Shown here: positions 16,540 to 24,502 of the stretch, one piece after another | How the letters are laid out: every line of letters begins with the position of its first letter | How positions within the stretch are numbered: the stretch's first letter is position 1 | NCBI GenBank assembly: GCA_965242735.1 | Contig: OZ251497.1 | Coordinates: forward strand, 2,604,001 to 2,668,000 | Reading direction: 5' to 3' | DNA: 64,000 nt | DNA from: G958295645 sp965242735 | GTDB taxonomy: Bacteria; Gemmatimonadota; Gemmatimonadetes; Longimicrobiales; Gaopeijiaceae | Position numbers and translations under genes: made by a program | The notes under the pieces: model-generated | What the model saw: the letters and a program-made list of their open reading frames with translations, nothing else | The model's database searches: none | What the model was told of the DNA's origin: nothing

Positions 16540-17847
16540 TCAGTACAGAAGCCGCGGCGCCACCTCGGCCTCGAAGGCCGCGTGCTCCTCCCGCGTGCCT
16601 TCGAGGATCTCGGCGGCGCCGGCTCCCGCGTCGATGCCGGTGCGCAGTCCGTCGTGGCCCCACAGGATGTCGATCGGGGGAAGACGCTCCTCGTACTCGT
16701 AGGGCGGCGGGCGCCAGGCGAAGTCGTCGGGCGCCAAGGCGCGGGCCGCGCTCAGGACTTCCACCGCGCAGCGCACGGGCTCGAAGACGGCCGGGTCCGA
16801 CACGTGCAACTGCGCGCCGCCGCAGAGGACGCCGGCGTGCTTCTGGAACGTCGGCTCGAAGTGGCAGGGCCGAAACGCGACGCCCGGAAGGCCCGCCGCG
16901 TCGAGCCGGCGAACGAGGGCGACGGGGTCCAGCCACGGCGCCCCGAAGAGCTCGAACGGTCGCGTGGCGCCTCGGCCCTCCGACAGGTTGGCGCCTTCGA
17001 GCAGAACCATGCCTGGGTACGCGTCGCAGGACGCCGTCGTGGGCAGATTGGGGCTGGGCATGACCCAGGGCCGCCCGGTGTCTTCCCATCGCATGGGCCG
17101 CCGCCAGCCCCGGCAGGGCGCCACCGCAAGGTCGCATCCGATGCCGCGCTCCACGTTCAGCCATCCGGCCATTTCGCCGCACGTCAGGCCGTGGCGGAGG
17201 GGGACGGGATGCAGCCCGACGAAGGACTCGAATCCCGGACGGAGAACGGGTCCTTCCCGGCGGACGCCGCCGATGGGATTGGGCCGGTCCAGGACGACGA
17301 ACCGGACGCCCGCCTCGGCGCACGCCTCCATGGCCAGGGCCATGGTCCAGACGAACGTGTAGACGCGCACGCCCACGTCCTGGAGGTCGAACAGGAGGGC
17401 GTCGAGCCCCGCGAGCATGTCCGCAGTCGGCTTGCGCACCCGCCCGTAGAGCGAATGGACGGGCAGGCCCGTGACCGGGTCGGCGTAGTCGTCCGACTCG
17501 ATCATGTTGTCCTGCTTCTCGCCTCGCGCCCCGTGCTGCGGCCCGAACAGCGCGCGCACGTCGAAGCCGGCTTGGCGAACGGCCTCCACGGCGAACTGGA
17601 GCCAGCCCGTGACCGACGCCGGGTGCACCACCATTCCGAGCTTGGCGCCCTTCAGGCCGAGCGCGCCGGCCCGGCCGGCCACCAGCTCTTCCAGGCCCGT
17701 GGAGACGAGGGGCTTGCGCGATGGCGCACCAGCCGGGCGACGGCGGCCAAGCTCTTCCGGGCCCGTGGAGACGAGGGGCTTGCGCGACCCGCGCGGGGCG
17801 GGACGCCCGGGGGCGCTCGATCGGGACCGGCCGGGTGCGTTCGTCAC
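16540..17847 (-). CDS. namZ: NamZ-type exo-beta-N-acetylmuramidase (DUF1343)
   Basis: This protein of about 435 residues is built like DUF1343/NamZ, which removes terminal MurNAc from cell-wall glycan fragments. Family blocks seen are LGMVVHPASVTG, FGPQHGARGEKQDNM, GLPVHSLYG, DLQDVGVRVYTFVWTMALAM, LDRPNPIGG and VLLEGANLSEGRG. No signal peptide is present; instead the N-terminus is an Arg/Pro/Ser-rich stretch made by a DNA duplication (SRKPLVSTG twice). The true functional start may be near the second copy, since DUF1343 proteins usually begin close to the STGLEEL segment. The assigned start is a GTG 45 bases after the DUF4175 stop. Enzyme family secure; N-terminus uncertain. Confidence 0.85.
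   Translation of the reverse strand: MTNAPGRSRSSAPGRPAPRGSRKPLVSTGPEELGRRRPAGAPSRKPLVSTGLEELVAGRAGALGLKGAKLGMVVHPASVTGWLQFAVEAVRQAGFDVRALFGPQHGARGEKQDNMIESDDYADPVTGLPVHSLYGRVRKPTADMLAGLDALLFDLQDVGVRVYTFVWTMALAMEACAEAGVRFVVLDRPNPIGGVRREGPVLRPGFESFVGLHPVPLRHGLTCGEMAGWLNVERGIGCDLAVAPCRGWRRPMRWEDTGRPWVMPSPNLPTTASCDAYPGMVLLEGANLSEGRGATRPFELFGAPWLDPVALVRRLDAAGLPGVAFRPCHFEPTFQKHAGVLCGGAQLHVSDPAVFEPVRCAVEVLSAARALAPDDFAWRPPPYEYEERLPPIDILWGHDGLRTGIDAGAGAAEILEGTREEHAAFEAEVAPRLLY
17684..17787. repeat. 38-base direct repeat inside the 5' end of namZ
   Basis: Copies at 17684-17721 and 17750-17787 differ at one base and are 66 bases apart, so the reading frame is kept. They encode the doubled RKPLVSTG-x-EEL at the NamZ N-terminus. 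It looks like an in-frame duplication that lengthened the gene start. Confidence 0.8.
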
Positions 17848-17892
17848 CGTCGTGGACGCCGGGGCGCGCCTCGCCGCGCGGCTGGGCGCCAG

Positions 17893-20800
17893 CTAGCGGT
17901 TGCGGGCGCCGCTGCGCGACAGCGCGCGGTAGTACTCTTCCACGAGCGCGCGGTACTCGGCGGGGACGTCGCCGGAGCGCTGAAGGAGGAGCTGCTCCTC
18001 GCCGTCCGCCGCGAATTCTCGGCGCAGACGGAACTCGAGCTGCTTCATGCTCTCCAGCAGCTCGGCCCTCAGGCGAAGCGCTTCCGCGGGGTCGTCGTAG
18101 GCGCCGTCGCGGTCCAGCGCACGCATGGCCGCGATCATGCCGGCCAGCTCTTCGGCGGACGCGCCCGCGCGTTCGATCAATTCGCCGAGTCCGCGCAGCT
18201 CGCCCGCGCGCTCGCGGACTTCCCGGCGCATCTGGCGGACTTCCTCGCCCGTGAACGGCCGCCCAGGACCAGTGGCGCGCGGCGGGACGAGGCGTCCTTG
18301 CGTCGCGTCGCGGCCGTCGTTCGCGGCGCCTCCGCCGCCCGGAGCGCCGCCGCTTCGGTTCCCGCCTTCCGCCGCCCCCGCCTCCCCGGAGCGGCTCTGG
18401 GGATCCGCGCCCTCCCCGGCTCGCTCGCCGTCGCCGCGGCCCGTCCGGCGCTCCATGGACTCCAGGCTGCGCACCAGATCGCGCGCCGCCTCCAGCGCTT
18501 CGGCTTCGGGGGCGCGCTGGGCGCCGGCGCGCACCGCCTCGGCGGCTTCGTCCAGCCGGTTGCGGAGCGACTGGATGGCCTGCGCGGTCTGGTTCTCGAA
18601 CGCTTCCGCGTAGTCCTCCTGGCCGGGCCTGCCCACGAGTCCGCGCGAATAGCGCAACCGCTCGCGAAGCTGCGTGTCGCGGATGGTCTCGACGGCTTCC
18701 TCCAGCTCGGAGGCGCCTTGCCGGCCTTCGCGCCGCGCGTCGTTGGCCGCCCGTTCCAGGCCGCTGAGGATCTCGCCGACCTCTTCGGCCATTTCCTCCT
18801 TCGTCCGGCGAATGCGACCGATCTGATCGGCTGAGGAACGTCCCGCGCGCCGCATCGCCTCCAACCGGTTCTCGACGTCGCGCTGCCGCTCGGCCAAGTC
18901 CGCCGCGCGCCTGCGCGCCTCGTCCACCTGCCTCTCCACGCGCTCGTCCTGCACGCCTTCCAGCCGCTCGCGAGCGTCGCGGAGCCTCCGCAAGGCGGAC
19001 TGGGCTTCGGCCACGCCCTCCGCGCCCCGGCTTGCCGCGGCCCGGCGCATGGCGTTGGCCGCCTGCTCCAGCTGGCGCGACACGTCTTCCAGGCTCGGGT
19101 CGCCCGTCTCGCGCGACAGCCGCTCCAACTGCCGGGCCGCCTCCTCGGCCTGCTCGGCCAAGTCCCGGGCGGCGTCCCCTCCGCCCGCGCCGGTCCCGCC
19201 CTGCTGCGCCGCCGCGCGCCGTCGCTGGCGCTCCAGTTCCTGCTCCTGCCGGCGCGCGAGCTCCCTGAGCTTCTCCAAGGACTCGTCGACCCCCTGGTCC
19301 GCCGTCTGCCGGCGGCTTCGCTGCACGGCCTCGTACTGGTTGCGGAGCTTGTCCGTCTCCAGCTCGAACAGGTCGGCCAAGTCCTCGGCGCTCGGTCCGC
19401 CGCCGCGGCCGCCGCCCCCGCCCTGCGGGCTCCCGTCCAGCGACACGAAGCGCTCGTACGTCTCCTCGGCCCTCTGCAGCTCGCGCAAGGACCGCTGCTC
19501 CGGACCGATGGCACCGCCGGGACTCAGCGCACGAAGCGAGTCCTCGGCCTCTCGCATCGCTTCGACCGCGCGGGGCAACGCCTCGGCGATCCGGCGGAAG
19601 GACTCGTCCGCGCCCGAAATCCCCCGGTTCACGATCCTTTGGGCGAGCGTCGCCGCCTGCTCCCGCAGGCGCTGCTGGCTCAGCGCGACGCTGACCACGT
19701 TCTCCTCCCACGCGTCGGCGTCGTACGTGTCGCGGTCGCGAACCAGGTTGAAGCTCGCCGCGATGATCTGGCGCTGCAGCCCGGACAAGTCGTCCTCCAT
19801 GGAACCTTCGCCGCCGTCGGCCGAACCCCCGCCCCCGCCGCCCTGGGACTCCCGGAAGTCGCGCCGGAAGGGACGGACCTGGAGGAAGTAGATGTCGGTG
19901 AGGGCCTCGTTGGCGACGGGCGCGTTGTCGCGGGCGACGCCGTGATACGCGACCAGGTCGCCGACTTCGAGACCGAGTTCCTCCATGAAGACCGTGTGGC
20001 CGGCGGTCACTTCCGCCAAGGGCGGTCCGGTCGCGGAGAAGATGCGGACCGTGTCGGGAGCGCCTCCGTTGACCGAGTACACCCACAAGATTTCCGCCAC
20101 GCCGATGTCGTCGTCGGCGCGCGCCTCCACGAAGACCTCCTCGATCGAACTCGCTTCCGCGTCTCGCCCCGGCTTGCTGAAGGAGATGGAAGGACCTTGG
20201 TCGTCCAGCACGTCCACGCGGTAGTCGGGCGCGCCGGCCACCCAGGCGCCCTGCGCAGTCTGGAGCTGGATGCCGTAGAAGCCGTCCCGGCGGACCACGA
20301 AGGACGCCTCGAAGGCGGAGGCGGCGGACGGGACGCCGGAATGGGGGTTGGCCGCAGTGGCCGGGCCAAGGCCGCTGGATCCGGCAGGAGCCGGTGCGCC
20401 CTCGGCGGCCGGGGCCGGACGGGGCGTCATCGGAATCGTGTCGCCCCAGTCGGCGGAGAGGACGGCGCCGGGCGACGGGAGGGTGGACGTGGCCACCAGC
20501 TTCACCGTGGTGCCGGCCAGCGCGGCCACGTCGCCTCCGTGCTCGAAGCGCCGGGGCGCCAAGCCCGTGTACGCGGGGAAGTGGTACTCCATCTGGAGCC
20601 GGTCGATCGCGGGCAGGTCGGCCACGTCCAGGACGAAGGTCGCCGAACGCACGCCGTTGGCCTCCACGTAGTAGCGCGTGGGCTCGGCGACGTTGAGCAG
20701 CAGGCCGTCGAACGCGCCCGCGCCGTCGCCGATCATCGGCATCGCCGAGAAGCCGCCGCCGCCTTCGCCCTCCGTGTAGAGGACCACGTCGCCCGCGTCG

Positions 20801-21486
20801 AAGCCGTGGAGAACCGCCGAGACGCGGAGGTCGGAGTTGCGCGAGATCGTCGTGTCGCCGGGCTGGACCGCGACACGGTAGGGATTGACGGACTCGGCGG
20901 CGCGCGCCGGGAAGAAAAGGGCCGGGGCGCCGTGGCGGAAGAAGCCCGGTCCCGCGAGAAACAGGACGGCGGCCACGGCGAGCACGCCCGCCAGCGCGCC
21001 TCCGGCCCGCCGGATCGCCGAGCGCTCGATTCCTGCGCCGAACCGAAGCCTGCGGCATTCCCGGGCCGCCCGATCCACGATGGCGTGGTCGAGCTCGGAA
21101 CTCGCGAGCTTTCCCTTGGCCGACGACTCCACGGCGGCGAGCACGCGGGACTGAAGCGCGGGCTCGTGCTCTTCCAAGTACAGCGCGACCCGTTCGTCGG
21201 AGACTCGCCGAAGGAGCGGCCAGAGGACGAAGCGAGCCAGCAAGCCGGCCGTCGCCAGCCAGAGGACGACCCGAAGCGCGTTGACCGCTTGCGGATGGAA
21301 GCGGAGCAGCTCCAAGCTGGTCGCGGACACGACGAAGAGGAGCAGGCTCGCCGCGGCCACCACGGTCGCGCCCCGCAGAATCAGCTTGAGCCGCCAGCGC
21401 CGCCGCACGTCGCGCACGGCCCGCCGGACGGCCTCGGCGGCCCGGAGCTGGCGGCCGGTCGTCGTCGCCTGCCGTTGCTCTTTCAT
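17893..21486 (-). CDS. DUF4175-type membrane protein with long coiled coil
   Basis: This 1,197-residue protein has hydrophobic segments near residues 36-60, 68-92 and 155-176 (LRGATVVAAASLLLFVVSA; LAGVLAVAAVLFLAGPGFF). An Ig-like periplasmic region follows (VSAVLHGFDAGDVVLYTEG). From about residue 550 onward come several hundred residues of Glu/Arg/Gln/Ala-rich coiled coil (for example ELARRQEQELERQRRR). This matches the DUF4175 family found beside BatA/DUF58 genes. It probably spans the inner membrane and acts as a scaffold or stress/envelope component; no enzymatic motif is visible. A Gly/Asn-rich linker (about 1030-1070) precedes the C-terminal helices. It lies 61 bases downstream of the SusD-like gene. 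Confidence 0.75.
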   Translation of the reverse strand: MKEQRQATTTGRQLRAAEAVRRAVRDVRRRWRLKLILRGATVVAAASLLLFVVSATSLELLRFHPQAVNALRVVLWLATAGLLARFVLWPLLRRVSDERVALYLEEHEPALQSRVLAAVESSAKGKLASSELDHAIVDRAARECRRLRFGAGIERSAIRRAGGALAGVLAVAAVLFLAGPGFFRHGAPALFFPARAAESVNPYRVAVQPGDTTISRNSDLRVSAVLHGFDAGDVVLYTEGEGGGGFSAMPMIGDGAGAFDGLLLNVAEPTRYYVEANGVRSATFVLDVADLPAIDRLQMEYHFPAYTGLAPRRFEHGGDVAALAGTTVKLVATSTLPSPGAVLSADWGDTIPMTPRPAPAAEGAPAPAGSSGLGPATAANPHSGVPSAASAFEASFVVRRDGFYGIQLQTAQGAWVAGAPDYRVDVLDDQGPSISFSKPGRDAEASSIEEVFVEARADDDIGVAEILWVYSVNGGAPDTVRIFSATGPPLAEVTAGHTVFMEELGLEVGDLVAYHGVARDNAPVANEALTDIYFLQVRPFRRDFRESQGGGGGGSADGGEGSMEDDLSGLQRQIIAASFNLVRDRDTYDADAWEENVVSVALSQQRLREQAATLAQRIVNRGISGADESFRRIAEALPRAVEAMREAEDSLRALSPGGAIGPEQRSLRELQRAEETYERFVSLDGSPQGGGGGRGGGPSAEDLADLFELETDKLRNQYEAVQRSRRQTADQGVDESLEKLRELARRQEQELERQRRRAAAQQGGTGAGGGDAARDLAEQAEEAARQLERLSRETGDPSLEDVSRQLEQAANAMRRAAASRGAEGVAEAQSALRRLRDARERLEGVQDERVERQVDEARRRAADLAERQRDVENRLEAMRRAGRSSADQIGRIRRTKEEMAEEVGEILSGLERAANDARREGRQGASELEEAVETIRDTQLRERLRYSRGLVGRPGQEDYAEAFENQTAQAIQSLRNRLDEAAEAVRAGAQRAPEAEALEAARDLVRSLESMERRTGRGDGERAGEGADPQSRSGEAGAAEGGNRSGGAPGGGGAANDGRDATQGRLVPPRATGPGRPFTGEEVRQMRREVRERAGELRGLGELIERAGASAEELAGMIAAMRALDRDGAYDDPAEALRLRAELLESMKQLEFRLRREFAADGEEQLLLQRSGDVPAEYRALVEEYYRALSRSGARNR

Positions 21487-21547
21487 CGTGCCTGGAAAAT
21501 CGGAAGCCGGCGCGCCCGGGTCAAGGAGCGCAGGGACGACGGCTCGC

Positions 21548-23005
21548 CTACCGGAAGAACGAGGCGGCGTTTTCGGCCAGCAGCCGGTTCATGTCGAACA
21601 GGATGGTCACGTCGGTCTCCAGCAGGCCGGCGTCGCGTCCGTTGCCGTCGTAGAGGATCTTCGGCAGGTACGCGTCCATGGCGTGGCGCGGGCTGGTGGG
21701 AAGCCACGGGGGAATCGTCGCCGTCGTTCCCGGTCCGCCGGGCTCGATCCGGGCGTTCTGGTCGATCTCCCGGCGCATCATCGGCAACTTGATCCGCAGG
21801 TCGGCCAACCGCCGGCCTTCCAAGAAGAGGACCTCCTGGCGGGCCAGCCACAATGCGTGCCACAGATCGGGGGCGGAGGACAGGCGGGCGATGCTGTCGG
21901 CGTCCAGCGAAGTGGCCGAGACGTTGGGGACTTGCAAGTCCTGCGCCGGACGGCCGACGACCAGTCCCGCCCGGTAGGGGCTGCGGTCGTCGGCGCGCAC
22001 GACGATCTCGGCGCTGCGGGGCCGGAGACTGCGGTCGGCGTTGCGCCGCTCGTCCTTCTCGTCGAAGGCGACCTTGCCTCTCCGCGCGGCAAGCCGAACG
22101 GCGTCGGCCAAGTGGGCTCGGGCCGCGGCAGCCGCGCCGGCGGCCAAGTCGATCTCCGCCAGGATCAAGTGCATCTCCTCGGCCTTGGCGACGGGAATGG
22201 CCGAGCTCCGCTCGGTGTACTTGGGGTCCAGGAAGTCGAGCCGGGGAAGCGGCTGCATTTCCTGCAACGAGCGCAACGTCAGGAAAGACACGGGCGTGTT
22301 GGCGATCGAGGCCGGGTCGTAGGGCTGCGCGAAGAGATAGTCGGCGGAGGACTGCAACACGGCGGCTGCCTCGGCCTCGGCGGCTTGCGCGTCGCCCAGG
22401 AGGCGGAATGCGCGAGCCAGCGCGGCTGGGCTCCGCAGGCCGACGGCGCGGGCCGCTTCGAGGTCGGCGACGGCGCGGGCGAGCGAGACGGAGGACGACT
22501 GGGGCAGCCCGTCCTTCTCGTGGGGCGCGAACGAGAAGACTTCGCCCAGGGTCAGGTAGGCCATGCCGCGGTAGTAGCGCGCCTCGGCGACGAGCGCGGG
22601 CGTCGCGGCCGTGTCGGCGGGGGCGATCTCGTCGACGACGAAGTCCCCCAGCGCCCGCAGCTCCTGGACGTTCCAGTAGACGCCGCTGGCGCTGGTGCCC
22701 GTGCCGTTGAGCAGGTCCGGCGTCACGGCCGTGGGATCGTCCAGGACGGCGGGCAGGCCGGTGCCTTGGACGGAGTAGTCGTCGCTGACGACCGCGGTGG
22801 CGACGACGTAGGCGTTGATCATGCGGGCGAACTGCGCCCGAAGCCCGGGCAGGAGAGCCTTGGTCGGCTCCGGCGAGCGCGCCAAGTCCTCGTCCGTCGT
22901 CCTGGGGTTGGTCACCTGGGTGGGATCGACGGCGTCGCAGCTCCAGAGCGCCGAGGCCAGGCACAGCGCGGCGGCAACGACGAACCGGCGCGGCGGCGCC
23001 GTCAT
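21548..23005 (-). CDS. SusD/RagB-like outer-membrane lipoprotein
   Basis: This 485-residue lipoprotein (signal VVAAALCLASALWSC, then DAVDPTQVTNP) has the helical TPR-like organisation of SusD proteins. Recognisable stretches are RYYRGMAYLTLGEVF, YTERSSAIPVAKAEEMHLILAEIDL and WLARQEVLFLEGRRLADLRIK. SusD proteins normally cap a SusC TonB-dependent transporter and bind glycans or peptides at the surface. No SusC gene is in this window, so the partner must be elsewhere. Its ATG overlaps the stop of the upstream protease gene (ATGA), so the two are translated together; the pair might handle proteolytic products. Family assignment is good, ligand unknown. Confidence 0.8.
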   Translation of the reverse strand: MTAPPRRFVVAAALCLASALWSCDAVDPTQVTNPRTTDEDLARSPEPTKALLPGLRAQFARMINAYVVATAVVSDDYSVQGTGLPAVLDDPTAVTPDLLNGTGTSASGVYWNVQELRALGDFVVDEIAPADTAATPALVAEARYYRGMAYLTLGEVFSFAPHEKDGLPQSSSVSLARAVADLEAARAVGLRSPAALARAFRLLGDAQAAEAEAAAVLQSSADYLFAQPYDPASIANTPVSFLTLRSLQEMQPLPRLDFLDPKYTERSSAIPVAKAEEMHLILAEIDLAAGAAAAARAHLADAVRLAARRGKVAFDEKDERRNADRSLRPRSAEIVVRADDRSPYRAGLVVGRPAQDLQVPNVSATSLDADSIARLSSAPDLWHALWLARQEVLFLEGRRLADLRIKLPMMRREIDQNARIEPGGPGTTATIPPWLPTSPRHAMDAYLPKILYDGNGRDAGLLETDVTILFDMNRLLAENAASFFR

Positions 23006-24495
23006 CGGAAGTTGCCGAAGTCGACTTCTGCCTTCGTTCCCGCCGCCCAGTCCACCAGGACGGCGCCCGAACGCTCCCGGGGGACGACCCCGGCCGGGAA
23101 GTCCAGAAGCGCCGAGACGCGCGCGAACGCGGACGGCTGGTTGCATATGGTCGCTCCGAAGCTGACGACGCCCGCCTGCATCCAGCGGCGGCGAAACGGC
23201 ACCATCAGGGGGCCGCCCGAGTCGCCGTGGCAGGTCGCTCCGGGCGCGCCCGCCGTGCCCGCGCAGATGTTGGTCTCGCGAACGTGGCTGCCCAGCTGCG
23301 TCCGGCATTCGTCGTTGGACACGATCTGCGCCTCCAGCTTCTTGAGCAACAGCGAGGGAACGCCGCCGGCGGCCGTGTAGCCCCACCCCGTCACCGTCGC
23401 CCGCGTGCCGGGCGCGGCCAGCTCCGCCGCCGCAGGCGCCAGCAGCTCGATCCGCGAGTACATGTGGCGGCCCTCGAGTTCGAGAAGCGCGAGGTCGTTC
23501 TCGAAGGACGGCTCGGCGGAATAGCCCGGATGGACGACGATGCGGGTCACGTCCAGCGCCTCGCCGTCTCCGGCCAAGTCGTGGGTTCCTGCGAGGACCA
23601 CGACCGAATCGGGCTCGAGGCCGTCCACGCAGTGGGCCGCGGTCATGATCCAGCTCGCGGCGACGAACGTGCCGCCGCAGAGCAGGTCCCGCGAGTCCGC
23701 CTCGAGCAACGCCACCTGGAACGGGAACTCTCCCGCCTCGGCCAACCCGCCGCCGATGATGGGCAGGCGGTCGGCTGCAAGCTCGAAGGCTCCCGGCGCG
23801 GGCCGCGGCACCGCAAGCAGGGCGGCGACGACGGGCGATCCGCCGGCCCCGGCCTGGAAGTCCGCCGACGCCGGCCCGGGCGCCGTGTTGGTCCAGCCCA
23901 GCGCGAGCTCCTGGGTGACCGTGTAGGAGCGGTCGCTGTCCAGTCCGCGAAACGCGTAACGGCCCGCGGAGTCGGTCAACGCCGCCGACTCGGTGGAATC
24001 GCGCCGGCCGTCGGCGTTCGCGTCGAGAAACACGAGCATCCGGGGAACGACGTCTTCCTCGGCGTCGCGCAGCCCGTCGGCGTTCGCGTCGTGCCACACC
24101 ACGCCCACGATTTCCGCGTCGCCACTGCCCGGCGGACTGTTGACGGTGATCGCGTCGCCGACTCGCCGGTTCGTCGCGCCCCGCTGATCCGTCACCGTCA
24201 ACGCGGGCGTATAGGCGCCCGGCTCCTCGTAGACGTGCATCGTCACGCGCCCCGTCCCCCGCGTCCCGTCGCCGAATTCCCAGGCCCAAGAGGCCACCGT
24301 TCCGTCGGGGTCGCTGGACGCGCTTCCGTCGAACCGCACTTCGAGGGGAGCGGCCCCTTCGGAGACGTCCACGGCGAAGGCGGCCACCGGCGGCTCGTTG
24401 GGGGTGCCGCCCGGCGGCAGTCCCGTGCCGCCGTCGCCGCCGCAGCCGGTCGCACCGGCGGCCAATGCAACGGCAACGGCGCGGCGGTGCGACAC
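23002..24495 (-). CDS. PKD/SdrD_B-like lipoprotein with C-terminal trypsin-fold protease
   Basis: This 497-residue protein starts with a lipobox (LAAGATGC). Residues about 35-120 form a PKD domain (FDGSASSDPDGTVASWAWEF). Residues 125-215 form an SdrD_B/Cna-like repeat with Ca-loop pattern (DANADGRRDSTES). From residue 246 (IIGGG) there is a chymotrypsin-family S1 domain with the complete triad: H288 (TAAHC), D334 (ENDLALLEL), S426 (GDSGGPL). The position equivalent to the trypsin specificity residue 189 is Ala420, so cleavage after Arg/Lys is not expected. It is probably cell-surface anchored. Its end overlaps the SusD gene by 4 bases, and it begins 7 bases after BatA. Confidence 0.88.
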   Translation of the reverse strand: MSHRRAVAVALAAGATGCGGDGGTGLPPGGTPNEPPVAAFAVDVSEGAAPLEVRFDGSASSDPDGTVASWAWEFGDGTRGTGRVTMHVYEEPGAYTPALTVTDQRGATNRRVGDAITVNSPPGSGDAEIVGVVWHDANADGLRDAEEDVVPRMLVFLDANADGRRDSTESAALTDSAGRYAFRGLDSDRSYTVTQELALGWTNTAPGPASADFQAGAGGSPVVAALLAVPRPAPGAFELAADRLPIIGGGLAEAGEFPFQVALLEADSRDLLCGGTFVAASWIMTAAHCVDGLEPDSVVVLAGTHDLAGDGEALDVTRIVVHPGYSAEPSFENDLALLELEGRHMYSRIELLAPAAAELAAPGTRATVTGWGYTAAGGVPSLLLKKLEAQIVSNDECRTQLGSHVRETNICAGTAGAPGATCHGDSGGPLMVPFRRRWMQAGVVSFGATICNQPSAFARVSALLDFPAGVVPRERSGAVLVDWAAGTKAEVDFGNFR

Positions 24496-24502
24496 GAGGA
24501 TG

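Noticed and set aside
16424..21058. 1,544-codon open frame on the minus strand over DUF4175 and NamZ
   Set aside because: It is an Arg/Gly/Pro-rich out-of-frame shadow. The DUF4175 and NamZ frames carry recognisable domains and signals.
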